From positions 2,976,001-3,040,000 of the forward strand of contig NZ_CP127295.1 in NCBI RefSeq assembly GCF_030285665.1: DNA of 64,000 nucleotides. Reading direction: 5' to 3'. The notes under the pieces are model-generated. The model saw nothing but the letters and a program-made list of their open reading frames with translations, had not been told where the DNA came from and did no database searches. This document shows, one piece after another, positions 1-7,397 of this stretch (the first letter of the stretch is position 1; each line of letters begins with the position of its first letter). Source of the stretch: Amycolatopsis mongoliensis. GTDB lineage: Bacteria; Actinomycetota; Actinomycetes; Mycobacteriales; Pseudonocardiaceae. Made by a program: the position numbers and the translations under genes.

Positions 1-446
1 AGCCGTGGACGTCGGCGTTCTTCGACGACCGGAAGCAGTTCGGCGTCGCCGCGGACGGTCTGCGCCTGTCCGGGCCTTCGCCGGATTCGGTCGCGGAGTT
101 CCTCGCTCTGGCGTTGACGCGGCTGCCGCCTCGCCCGCCGGCGCCGGGCGAAGGGCTGTACCTCGACGCCGATGAGCGCGGCGTGCTCGAGCCCGAACAG
201 GAGTGCCTGGTCTTCGATCTGATGGAGGACCTGCGCCGGAAGCGGCTCGGCACCGTCCAGATCGACATCGCCCGCGACGGCTCGCGGCGGCTGTGGGAGA
301 TGCTGGCGTTCGTCGACGACGAGCGCGGCCGGCACCTGGCGGCGCTGGGCAGACGCCGGGGCGGCCACCGTCGGTTCTGGTGGCTGCCCGGTAGCGTGGA
401 CAGGCTCGCGGAGTTCGTCGAGGGGCGGGTGCCGGAGCATGCCTGA
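1..446 (+). CDS. EspG-like protein, C-terminal part (5' end outside window)
   Basis: The reading frame is open from base 3 and runs from upstream into the window, so only the last ~147 residues are visible. The C-terminal pattern (RLGTVQIDI, then LAFVDDERGRHL about 35 residues on, then a closing tryptophan-rich strand) matches the same part of the two complete genes that follow, making this the first of three tandem paralogues. Their layout resembles the EspG family, cytosolic chaperones that hold PE/PPE substrates for type VII secretion; the assignment rests on pattern similarity only. A TTG at 114 is a possible internal start but would truncate the conserved fold. The next gene begins about 90 bp downstream. 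Confidence 0.55.
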   Translation, partial: PWTSAFFDDRKQFGVAADGLRLSGPSPDSVAEFLALALTRLPPRPPAPGEGLYLDADERGVLEPEQECLVFDLMEDLRRKRLGTVQIDIARDGSRRLWEMLAFVDDERGRHLAALGRRRGGHRRFWWLPGSVDRLAEFVEGRVPEHA

Positions 447-532
447 GCCGCTCGGCGACCACTCGCCGAACGATGTCGCCTACTCGAACATATGTGCGAG
501 AAATTGTCGGTGCCAGGGTGTTCAATCGAAGG

Positions 533-1324
533 GTGAACACTTCAGTCGCCGTCTTCGACGTCATCGACGAGGTCATCGCCCCGCTGTCGGCCGAGGTGCC
601 GGAGCGGCCCTCGGTGATGGAGTTCTACGACCCCGAGTTCGAGATCCCGCCGGTGCTGGCGGACACCGAGCCGCTGCCGGGTCGTCGCTCCTCGCCCGCG
701 CTGAGCCTCGCCGACGAGGTGGAGCAGTACACCCGGTTCGTCGCCGGGATGGCCGCGATCGGTCTCGCCCCGGGCGGCGAGGTCACGGCGGAAGCCGTCG
801 GGCTGTACCGGGCGCTGCGGGGCGGCTTCATCCGCGGCGTGGTCACCGGTGTCTTCCCGGCTCGGCGGGAGCCGTGGGAGGTCCGGTTCTTCGGCGACGA
901 GGACTACACCACGGTGCTGCACAAGCTGGGCAACCGCGCGCGCCTGCGGTCCGGCTTCCTGAGCGAGCTGCCGGGCTGGGTGTTCGACGGCCTGCCCGAC
1001 CGGCCGCCGGGCCCCGGGCAGCACCTGCGCATCGAGACCGACGAGGGCGGGCTGATCCCGCGCCGGTGCGAGCGGGCGGTCGAGCTGATCCGCGAGTGCG
1101 CGGCCCGGCCGCGGCTGGGCACGGTGCTGGTCGACCTCGCGGTGCGCGACGCGATCCTGGCCGAGTACCCGCACGGCGCGTTCGGGCTGGTGGACAACGA
1201 CCTGGGCCGGTACCAGTTCAGTGCCGCGGTCGGCCGGACCGGGCGCTGGACGGTCACGTGGGGTCCGGCGTCGCGGAGCACGGCCGAGCAGTGGATCGTC
1301 GAGGCGGTGCAGAGCCATGCGTGA
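533..1324 (+). CDS. EspG-like type VII secretion-associated protein
   Basis: Predicted 263 residues from GTG 533. That start makes the protein exactly as long as its paralogue at 1501 and aligns the N-termini; an ATG at 473 would add 20 unmatched residues across an A+T-richer stretch (about 480-530) that looks like a promoter. Features: a helical N-terminal half, a central LPGWVFDGLPDRPPGPG turn resembling the LP..PPG segment of EspG proteins, and a C-terminal RPRLGTVLVDLAVRD / LVDNDLGRYQF module like the RxGxG...DTxxGRY tail of EspG. Likely a cytosolic chaperone for a type VII substrate, but no substrate or secretion core gene is adjacent in view. Confidence 0.6.
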   Translation: MNTSVAVFDVIDEVIAPLSAEVPERPSVMEFYDPEFEIPPVLADTEPLPGRRSSPALSLADEVEQYTRFVAGMAAIGLAPGGEVTAEAVGLYRALRGGFIRGVVTGVFPARREPWEVRFFGDEDYTTVLHKLGNRARLRSGFLSELPGWVFDGLPDRPPGPGQHLRIETDEGGLIPRRCERAVELIRECAARPRLGTVLVDLAVRDAILAEYPHGAFGLVDNDLGRYQFSAAVGRTGRWTVTWGPASRSTAEQWIVEAVQSHA

Positions 1325-1508
1325 GCAGGTGTCCCCGGAGGGAGTGGACGAGGAGGCGGAGCCGGCCCGGCTGGACCTCACGGTGCGCGACGCGATCCTC
1401 GCCGCGGCCGAGCTGATCAGCGACGTGCCGATCCCGCGAAGCCCGGCGGCGGGGCGCCCGGACGAGGACGGGCGGCGACCGGGAGAGGCGGTGCGACGCC
1501 ATGGTTGA
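1317..1508 (+). CDS. coupled micro-ORF with partial duplication of the EspG-like C-terminal motif
   Basis: A 63-codon frame whose ATG overlaps the stop of the preceding EspG-like gene and whose stop overlaps the ATG of the next, so it would be translated by coupling. It carries RLDLTVRDAILAA, nearly the same as VDLAVRDAILAE in the upstream gene (codons near 1132-1163), with very similar DNA at 1375-1406. It could be a short linker protein, a decayed fourth paralogue or a chance frame. No domain is recognised. Confidence 0.35.
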   Translation: MREQVSPEGVDEEAEPARLDLTVRDAILAAAELISDVPIPRSPAAGRPDEDGRRPGEAVRRHG

Positions 1509-2292
1509 GCGCACGGCGGCCCGGGAGCTGCTCGAACTGGCTGCCGGCCCGGTGCTGGCCGCGATGCCGGACCGCGAGCCGGTCGACCGGCTGTACAACC
1601 CGGAAGTCAGCGACCACGACATCCTGGTTCACGGCCCGGTTTCCGACGATCCTGCCGATCTGGTCGAGGAGGTCGAGCGGCACACGGCGTGGGCCGCGTG
1701 GATCGACGGCACGCCGTTCGGCGTGGACGGCGAGCTCAACGAGGTCGGCTTCGAGGTGGTGTCGCTGATGCTGCGCGGTTCGGTCCGGGCGGCGCTGTGC
1801 GGCGTGTTCGACGAAGGACCGGAGACGGCGGACATCCGGTGCTACGCGGACGGCGAACGGGCGTTCATGATGGGCTCGCTGCCCGGTCGCACGGCGATCC
1901 ACCTCGCCGACTTCGAGGAGCTCCCGGAGATGCTGGTGGCAGAGCTGCCGGAGGCCCCGTTCGGCGCTTCACCCCGCGCGATCTGGCTCACGGTGGACAG
2001 CGACGGCCTGGTCCACGACGGCCAGGACGACGACGTGGGCGCGATGCGCGAGCTGCTGGCCCGCCCGCGCTCGGGCACGGCGGTGCTGGACATGCTGGCC
2101 TTCGGCGGCCTGTGCGCGGAGTTCCCGGACCACGGGTTCGTCCTGGTGGACACGGACCTGGGCCGCTTCGCGCTGGCGGCCCTGGACCGCGGCGACGGCC
2201 GCCGCCAGCTGGTCCTGAGCCCCTTCAGCCGCGGCATGCTCCGCGACTGGTGCCGGAAGATGATCGACCTGGGACAGGAGGAGGTGCCCTGA
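1501..2292 (+). CDS. EspG-like type VII secretion-associated protein
   Basis: 263 residues, third member of the tandem set and the same length as the gene at 533. It shares the central E.PEMLVAELPEAPFG segment and the C-terminal module RPRSGTAVLDML / LVDTDLGRFAL, which parallels the DTxxGRY motif of EspG proteins. The start overlaps the micro-ORF stop, suggesting one transcript. Divergence between the paralogues is large, so they are old duplicates that may serve different PE/PPE-type substrates (inference). No signal peptide or membrane segment is visible, in line with a cytosolic chaperone. Confidence 0.6.
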   Translation: MVERTAARELLELAAGPVLAAMPDREPVDRLYNPEVSDHDILVHGPVSDDPADLVEEVERHTAWAAWIDGTPFGVDGELNEVGFEVVSLMLRGSVRAALCGVFDEGPETADIRCYADGERAFMMGSLPGRTAIHLADFEELPEMLVAELPEAPFGASPRAIWLTVDSDGLVHDGQDDDVGAMRELLARPRSGTAVLDMLAFGGLCAEFPDHGFVLVDTDLGRFALAALDRGDGRRQLVLSPFSRGMLRDWCRKMIDLGQEEVP

Positions 2293-2420
2293 GAAGAGCA
2301 GACCGGCGGCGAGGCGAGTAGCTCGGCGAGCGCCGCGGCGGCGTGGGCCGAACGGCGCCAGGCGCGGCTGGTGGCGCCGGTGGGTGGCCGGCTGGCGCCA
2401 GGTGGGCCTGTGGCTGCGAC

Positions 2421-2624
2421 GGCTGTCGCCCGCCGCCGCGCAGCCCGGCGGTTCTGGGTTGGTGTCGGGCGGGGCTGCTGGCTCCGGCGGCTGTCGCTGG
2501 CCGCCGCGCAGCCCGGTGGTTCTCGGTCGGCGGGGGGCGGGGCTGCTGGCTCCGGCGGCTGGTGCCCGGTGCCGGCGGCCGTGGCACTGGCGGCTGTCGG
2601 TGGTGCCGGGAGGGTCGGTGGCTC
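2421..2624. repeat. degenerate 68-bp tandem repeat
   Basis: Units begin with GGCTG at 2421, 2489 and 2557 (constant 68-bp spacing). Shared blocks include GCGCAGCCCGG, then GGCGGGGCTGCTGGCTCC. Later units towards 2625-2640 are decayed. Because 68 is not a multiple of three, the array is unlikely to be selected as protein-coding. Confidence 0.6.
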
Positions 2625-3129
2625 AGGCGGCTATCGGCCGATGCCAGGCAGCGCGGTCGCGCTGGCGGGTTGTCGGTTGGTGCGCGCTGGGTGGCCGGCG
2701 GCATCGGCGGGTTGCTTGTCGGCGTCTGGTGGCTCCGGCGCCTGGTGCCCGCCGCTGGGCAGTCCGGCGGCGCGGTCCTGCAGCCGACGAGCCCTCACCC
2801 AAGCCCAACCGCGGTCGTCGCGCTGACTGCGGTCAGTCACCTCGGTCCCGCCGCCGGTGCTCCAACCGGCCCCAACTCGACCGCCGACCGGCGCAGCCCG
2901 CCGCCCCGGCGACTCCGGGCGAACCTGTGCCCGACCCGACCGCAAACCGGCGAACTGGTCACCACCGGCCCGCCCCTGGCCAGCGCCCGCCCGGCGCCCC
3001 TGTGAGCGGAGTCACTACAATCCGTCACCGTTGGCGGTCGACCGGGCCACCGGCGGACTGGACACTGCAGGGGGTTCGGGCGCGGGCTTGCGCTGCGTGA
3101 CCGACCCTCCATTACAGACAGAGCCATTG

Positions 3130-3148
3130 GGCGGATGCGTTATCCGCC
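3130..3148. promoter_or_regulatory. inverted repeat, possible operator
   Basis: GGCGGAT and ATCCGCC form perfect 7-bp arms around a 5-bp centre, about 50 bp upstream of the ATG at 3199. A TACCCT hexamer lies at 3158-3163, where a -10 element could sit. The regulator is unknown. Confidence 0.3.
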
Positions 3149-3198
3149 ATCGTCGCTACCCTGGAAAGGCGAGGACATTTAGTAGTGAGGTGGTCACC

Positions 3199-3804
3199 AT
3201 GAGCGCGAACGGTGAGGCTCCCTTCTTCAATGCCCCCGAGCTCACTCAGCGCGACGGCACTTTGTCCGAAGCCCCTGGCGAAATGTTCGCCGACCCCGTC
3301 TCAGGACTGGTCACGGCGGCTCCCGAGCCACGTCCCGCGGTCGCCAATGGCCACGAGCCCGCTGCCTTCGAAGTGGCCGGGCCGGTGCCGCACGACGAGG
3401 AAGCCGTGCGGCGGATGGTCGAGGAGACCCTCCGTGAGGAGGAGGCCAGGACCCCGAGGGCGATCCCGCCCGCGGGCACCATGAGCAACGTCGGCGAAGA
3501 CGTGGCGCCGCCTGCCGGGGTGCTTCCGCGGCAGCGGAACCGGCGGCGCACCTGGCCGAACCGGCCGCCGCTGCAACGGCCTGTGCGGCAGAAGGCGCCC
3601 GCCGAGGACGACTTCGACGAAGACCTCGAGGTGGTGCCCGTCAAGCGGCGGAGGCTGCCGGCGGTGTCGATGCCGGCGTTCAACCGGCCGTCGTCGAGTG
3701 CGGCGGGGGTCATGCTCGCCGTGGCGCTGCTGATCGTGTTCGGTTTCGTCGCCATCGAGCTGGTGTCCAGCCTGGTCAGCAGCGTGACCGGGCTGTTCGA
3801 CTAG
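3199..3804 (+). CDS. single-pass membrane protein of unknown function
   Basis: 201 residues from ATG 3199, the first start after the dyad, followed by a normal-looking MSANGEAPFF N-terminus. Residues 1-165 are acidic then basic, rich in Pro, Ala and Glu and probably disordered. A single hydrophobic segment near residues 170-195 (AAGVMLAVALLIVFGFVAIE) ends just before the C-terminus, giving an N-in, tail-anchored topology. The gene precedes the MFS/kinase-holB pair in the same direction, with about 115 bp between. No family is recognised. Confidence 0.75.
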   Translation: MSANGEAPFFNAPELTQRDGTLSEAPGEMFADPVSGLVTAAPEPRPAVANGHEPAAFEVAGPVPHDEEAVRRMVEETLREEEARTPRAIPPAGTMSNVGEDVAPPAGVLPRQRNRRRTWPNRPPLQRPVRQKAPAEDDFDEDLEVVPVKRRRLPAVSMPAFNRPSSSAAGVMLAVALLIVFGFVAIELVSSLVSSVTGLFD

Positions 3805-3920
3805 CGTTCGCTCGCTGTTCCGCGCCCCACCGTGACCTCGGGGTCGTCCGCGAGGCAAGGGCCGATCGGGCTACCCTGACTTCACAGTCGGGCGACCTCA
3901 CGAGGGCGTCTGGCACCGCG

Positions 3921-6125
3921 GTGACTAGTGGGGTGGGGCGTATCAGCGAGGGCGTGCGATCAGTACCCGGGGCCGGCCCGGGTAACTCGTCGGGCGCCGA
4001 GGCGTCCACGATCAACCGGGTCCGGCGGGTACTGGCGATCAAACCGTTCCGGCGCCTGTGGGGCGTCACGTACCTGTGCAGCGTGGCCGACTGGCTGAAC
4101 ATCCTCGCCCTCACCGGCCTGGCCACGAAGCTGACGAACAACTACTTCGCCCAGAACTTCGCGTTCGTCGGCGTCGTGCTGACCGGCCTGGCACCGGGGC
4201 TGCTGTTCGCCCCGGTCGGTGGGCTGCTCGCCGACCGGTTCGACCGCCGCAAGGTGATGGTCGTCGCCGACCTGCTGCGGTGCGGCTTCCTGCTTTCCAT
4301 CGCCCTCATCAGCGCGCCTTGGTGGTTGCTGGTCGGCAACTTCCTGGTCGGTAGCGCGGCGAGCATGTGGATCCCCTCGAAAGAGGCGGCGGTCCCGAAC
4401 CTGCTCCGCCGCCCCGACCAGGTCGAGACGGCCAACCAGCTCGGCATGGTGATGACCTACGGCCTCGCCGTCATCACCGCGGCCGGCGCGAACGCCATCA
4501 TCACCGGCGTCAACACGACCTTCCACCTCTTCCCCGGGGAGAGCGCGAGCCTCAGCATCGCGAAGCTGGTTGTCATCATCACCGGCCTGCTCTACCTGGC
4601 CAGCGCGATCCTCATCGCCACCCGCATTCCCGAGCTGTCGCTGCGCAACGTCCACGCGCTGCCGGAGCAGAAGGTCAAGCCGGCCGACGAGGAGAAGCTC
4701 GGCGTCGGCCGGATGATCGCCGACGGCTTCCGCTTCATCCGCAGCACGCCGCTCGTGCGCGGGCTGCTGATCGGCGCGTTCGGTGCCTTCGCGGCGGGCG
4801 GTGCCGTGATCGGCTCGGCCAAGCCGTACTCCTCGAGCCTGCTGGCCGGTGACTCGGCGTTCAGCCTCCTGGTGCTGGCCGTCTTCCTCGGCCTCGCCTC
4901 CGGCATGGTCTTCGCGCCCAAGCTTTCCCGGCGGCTCCCGCACGACCGGCTGTTCGGCGTCTCCATCATCGCGGCCGGGCTCTCGCTCGCGCTGGTCGCG
5001 TTGTCACCGCACCTGTCGGTCTCGCTGATCACCGTTGTCCTGGTGGGGTTCTGGGCCGGGACGGCGTTCCTCACCGGCGTCACGATCATCGGCTCCCGCG
5101 TCGAAGACGCCATCCGGGGCCGGATCAACGCGATCTACCAGCTGATGATGAAGCTGGTGCTGTTCGGCACCACGGTCACCGTCCCGGTCCTGGTCGGCGT
5201 GGTGGCGCCGCACACCGTCAACGTCTGGGGCAGCCCGGTCACGATCGACGGCACCCGGCCGATCATGCTCGTCGGCGCCGCGCTCGCGCTGGTCGCCGGG
5301 CTCTTCGCCTACCGGCAGATGGACGACAAGCGCACCGAGCCGATCCTCTCCGACCTGCGCAACGCGCTGCGCCGCACGCCGAGGCGTGTCAACGGCTTCC
5401 TCATCGCCGTCGAGGGCACCACCGCGATCAACACCGCCATCCAGGCCGTCAACCTCGCCGACTGGATGCGCGGCGGCACCCGGCCCGTCGTGGTCGCCGC
5501 CGACCCGGCCCTCGACGACAAGCGGCTCACCGCGCTCGTCTCCGGCGCTTCGCTGACCGGGGCGCGGGCCCAGGCGCTCGCCGCCGCCGCCGTGCGGGCC
5601 GACATCGTCGAGCGGCACGTGCAGCCGGCGCTCGACGCCGGTTCGGTCGTGGTGATGGAACGCTTCGTCGACTCGCCGCTGGCGCACCTGTCGGCTGTGG
5701 CCGGGCTGGACAGCGACGAGCTCGAGGGTCTCGCCGACTGGGCGACCGGGCGGCTACGGCCGGACTTGACCGTCCTGCTGGACTCCGCTCCGCACGGAGC
5801 GCCGGTCGACCGGTCGACGGCGATGAACGACCAGTGGCGCGTCCAGCACCTGCTCACCGAGATGGCCGCGGCCGACCCGGAACGGTACGTCGTGGTCGAC
5901 GCCGACGGCACCGACGCCGAGGTCGCCGAGCGCATCCGCACCGCACTGCGCGCCGTGTTCGTCGGCCGGTTGTCCGCGCTGGCCCCAGCCGCCGACGCGC
6001 CGACTACCGGAAACCCGGCGACCACCGATGGGCCGGCGACGGACCGGCCGTCAATCCTCCCGCTGGACATCGACGATCCCCAGCCCGTCGAAACCCCGGG
6101 AGAGCCTCGCGTGGAGGCGAAGTGA
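3921..6125 (+). CDS. MFS transporter fused to a degenerate thymidylate kinase domain
   Basis: 734 residues. Residues ~30-455 are an MFS carrier with about 12 membrane segments and the loop motif GGLLADRFDRRK. Residues ~490-680 align with dTMP kinases: a FLIAVEG strand, a thymidylate-kinase-like ERFVDSPLAH (DRY/S-type motif, ~residue 580) and a C-terminal helix. The P-loop, which in active enzymes reads GxxGxGKS/T, here reads VEGTTAINTAIQ, with no lysine or GKS/T, so phosphoryl transfer is unlikely. The tail (~690-734) is Thr/Pro rich. Such fusions next to holB are known in actinomycetes; here the stop overlaps the holB start. The function may be transport with a sensing or structural kinase fold. 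A GTG start is used. Confidence 0.85.
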   Translation: MTSGVGRISEGVRSVPGAGPGNSSGAEASTINRVRRVLAIKPFRRLWGVTYLCSVADWLNILALTGLATKLTNNYFAQNFAFVGVVLTGLAPGLLFAPVGGLLADRFDRRKVMVVADLLRCGFLLSIALISAPWWLLVGNFLVGSAASMWIPSKEAAVPNLLRRPDQVETANQLGMVMTYGLAVITAAGANAIITGVNTTFHLFPGESASLSIAKLVVIITGLLYLASAILIATRIPELSLRNVHALPEQKVKPADEEKLGVGRMIADGFRFIRSTPLVRGLLIGAFGAFAAGGAVIGSAKPYSSSLLAGDSAFSLLVLAVFLGLASGMVFAPKLSRRLPHDRLFGVSIIAAGLSLALVALSPHLSVSLITVVLVGFWAGTAFLTGVTIIGSRVEDAIRGRINAIYQLMMKLVLFGTTVTVPVLVGVVAPHTVNVWGSPVTIDGTRPIMLVGAALALVAGLFAYRQMDDKRTEPILSDLRNALRRTPRRVNGFLIAVEGTTAINTAIQAVNLADWMRGGTRPVVVAADPALDDKRLTALVSGASLTGARAQALAAAAVRADIVERHVQPALDAGSVVVMERFVDSPLAHLSAVAGLDSDELEGLADWATGRLRPDLTVLLDSAPHGAPVDRSTAMNDQWRVQHLLTEMAAADPERYVVVDADGTDAEVAERIRTALRAVFVGRLSALAPAADAPTTGNPATTDGPATDRPSILPLDIDDPQPVETPGEPRVEAK

Positions 6126-7327
6126 CGACGACCGAACGCATCGGCGTCTGGAACCAGCTGGTCGGCCAGGACCCCGCGGTCGAAACGCTGAGCTCGGCCG
6201 CATCGGCCGCCGCGAAGATCGTCGCCGGCGAGCCCGCGCCGTCCGGCGCGATGACGCACGCGTGGCTGCTCACCGGCCCGCCCGGGTCCGGCCGGTCGGT
6301 GGCCGCGCGGACGTTCGCCGCAGCCCTGCAGTGCAGCACCGGCACCGGCTGCGACGCCTGCCCGGGCTGCCACACGACGATGGCCGGCACCCACGCCGAC
6401 GTCCGGCTGGTGGTGCCCGAAGGGCTGTCTATCTCGGTCGCCGAGATGCGCGCACTGGTACAGGCGGCCGCGCGCCGCCCCACCACCGGCCACTGGCAGG
6501 TCGTGATCATCGAGGACGCCGACCGCCTCACCGAAGGCGCGTCGAACGCGCTGCTGAAGGCCGTCGAAGAGCCGCCGGACCGCACGGTCTTCCTGCTCTG
6601 CGCGCCGTCGGACCACCCCGACGACGTCTCGGTGACGATCCGTTCGCGCTGCCGCCTGGTGACGCTGCGGACGCCGCCGCCCGAGGCGATCGCGGACGTG
6701 CTGATGCGCCGCGACCACGTCGACCCGGAGCGCGCGCAGTGGGCGGCTTCGGTGTGCGGCGGCCACGTCGGCCGCGCGCGCCGGCTGGCCACCGACGAGG
6801 CCGCGCGGCAGCGCCGGGCCACCGTGCTGCGCATCCCGCTGGGCCTGCGCCGGCCCGGCGACGTCTTCACCTGCGCCGACCAGCTGATCAGCGCGGCGGA
6901 GGCGGACGCGGGCGAGGCGAGCAAGGGCCGCGACGAGGACGAGCGCAACGAACTGCGCACGGCGATGGGCGGCGACGGCATCGGCAAGGGCGTCGCCGGG
7001 GCGAAGCGGGCCGCCGAAGCGGCGGTCAAGCAGCTCGAGAAGAAGCAGAAGTCCCGCGCGACGCGCACCCAGCGCGACACGCTCGACCTGGCCCTGATCG
7101 ACCTGGCCGGCTTCTACCGCGACGTCCTGGTGACGACGACCCGCTCCGGCGCGACGCTCAACCACCCGGACCACGCCGACCAGATCGCCGAAGCTGCTTC
7201 GGCGTGGACACCGGAATCGATCCTCCGCCGGCTCGAAGCGGTGCTGGAATGCCGCGAGGCGATCGACCTGAACGTGAAGCCGCGCATCGCCATCGAGGCG
7301 ATGGTCACGACGCTTCGCCAGGGCTGA
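6122..7327 (+). CDS. holB: DNA polymerase III subunit delta'
   Basis: 401 residues, starting at GTG 6122 inside the stop of the previous gene (GTGA overlap). Clamp-loader AAA+ fold: a P-loop-like GPPGSGRS (~residue 52), four cysteines of the delta-prime zinc module (C..GCDACPGC, ~residues 72-82), the IIEDADRL Walker B region, NALLKAVEEP, and a TIRSRC sensor typical of DnaX/HolB proteins. A Lys/Glu-rich linker (~275-315) precedes the C-terminal collar domain. The lysine-to-arginine change in the P-loop fits delta', which does not hydrolyse ATP. It loads the sliding clamp as part of the replisome. Confidence 0.93.
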   Translation: MTTTERIGVWNQLVGQDPAVETLSSAASAAAKIVAGEPAPSGAMTHAWLLTGPPGSGRSVAARTFAAALQCSTGTGCDACPGCHTTMAGTHADVRLVVPEGLSISVAEMRALVQAAARRPTTGHWQVVIIEDADRLTEGASNALLKAVEEPPDRTVFLLCAPSDHPDDVSVTIRSRCRLVTLRTPPPEAIADVLMRRDHVDPERAQWAASVCGGHVGRARRLATDEAARQRRATVLRIPLGLRRPGDVFTCADQLISAAEADAGEASKGRDEDERNELRTAMGGDGIGKGVAGAKRAAEAAVKQLEKKQKSRATRTQRDTLDLALIDLAGFYRDVLVTTTRSGATLNHPDHADQIAEAASAWTPESILRRLEAVLECREAIDLNVKPRIAIEAMVTTLRQG

Positions 7328-7336
7328 GCACAAAGA

Positions 7337-7372
7337 AACCCGCCAAGAGCCGGAGCTCCTGGCGGGTTCCTT
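7337..7372. terminator. bidirectional hairpin terminator between convergent genes
   Basis: AACCCGCCA (7337-7345) pairs with TGGCGGGTT (7360-7368), followed by CCTT on the plus strand and preceded by an A-rich run that gives Us on the minus strand. It lies between holB and the convergent LAXTG protein gene. Confidence 0.75.
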
Positions 7373-7397
7373 CACTGCCCCCGGGACTGCCCTCGGG

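Larger units (their letters stand above)
2293..3198 (+). other. gene-poor 0.9-kb stretch, repetitive and very G+C rich
   Basis: Several overlapping open frames exist here on both strands, but all are biased to Gly, Ala, Arg, Pro and Cys, none has a ribosome binding site or a recognisable domain, and the underlying tandem repeat has a 68-bp period, which shifts the frame at each unit. I see no supportable gene. The right end (3120-3198) probably holds the promoter of the membrane protein gene that follows. Confidence 0.5.

Noticed and set aside
473..532. ATG 473 as the start of the second EspG-like gene
   Set aside because: It adds 20 residues with no match to the paralogue and covers the A+T-rich promoter-like region; GTG 533 gives equal lengths.
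2343..3005. 220-codon plus-strand open frame in the gene-poor stretch
   Set aside because: No ribosome binding site or domain, composition dominated by Gly/Arg/Ala/Pro, and the underlying repeat changes frame.
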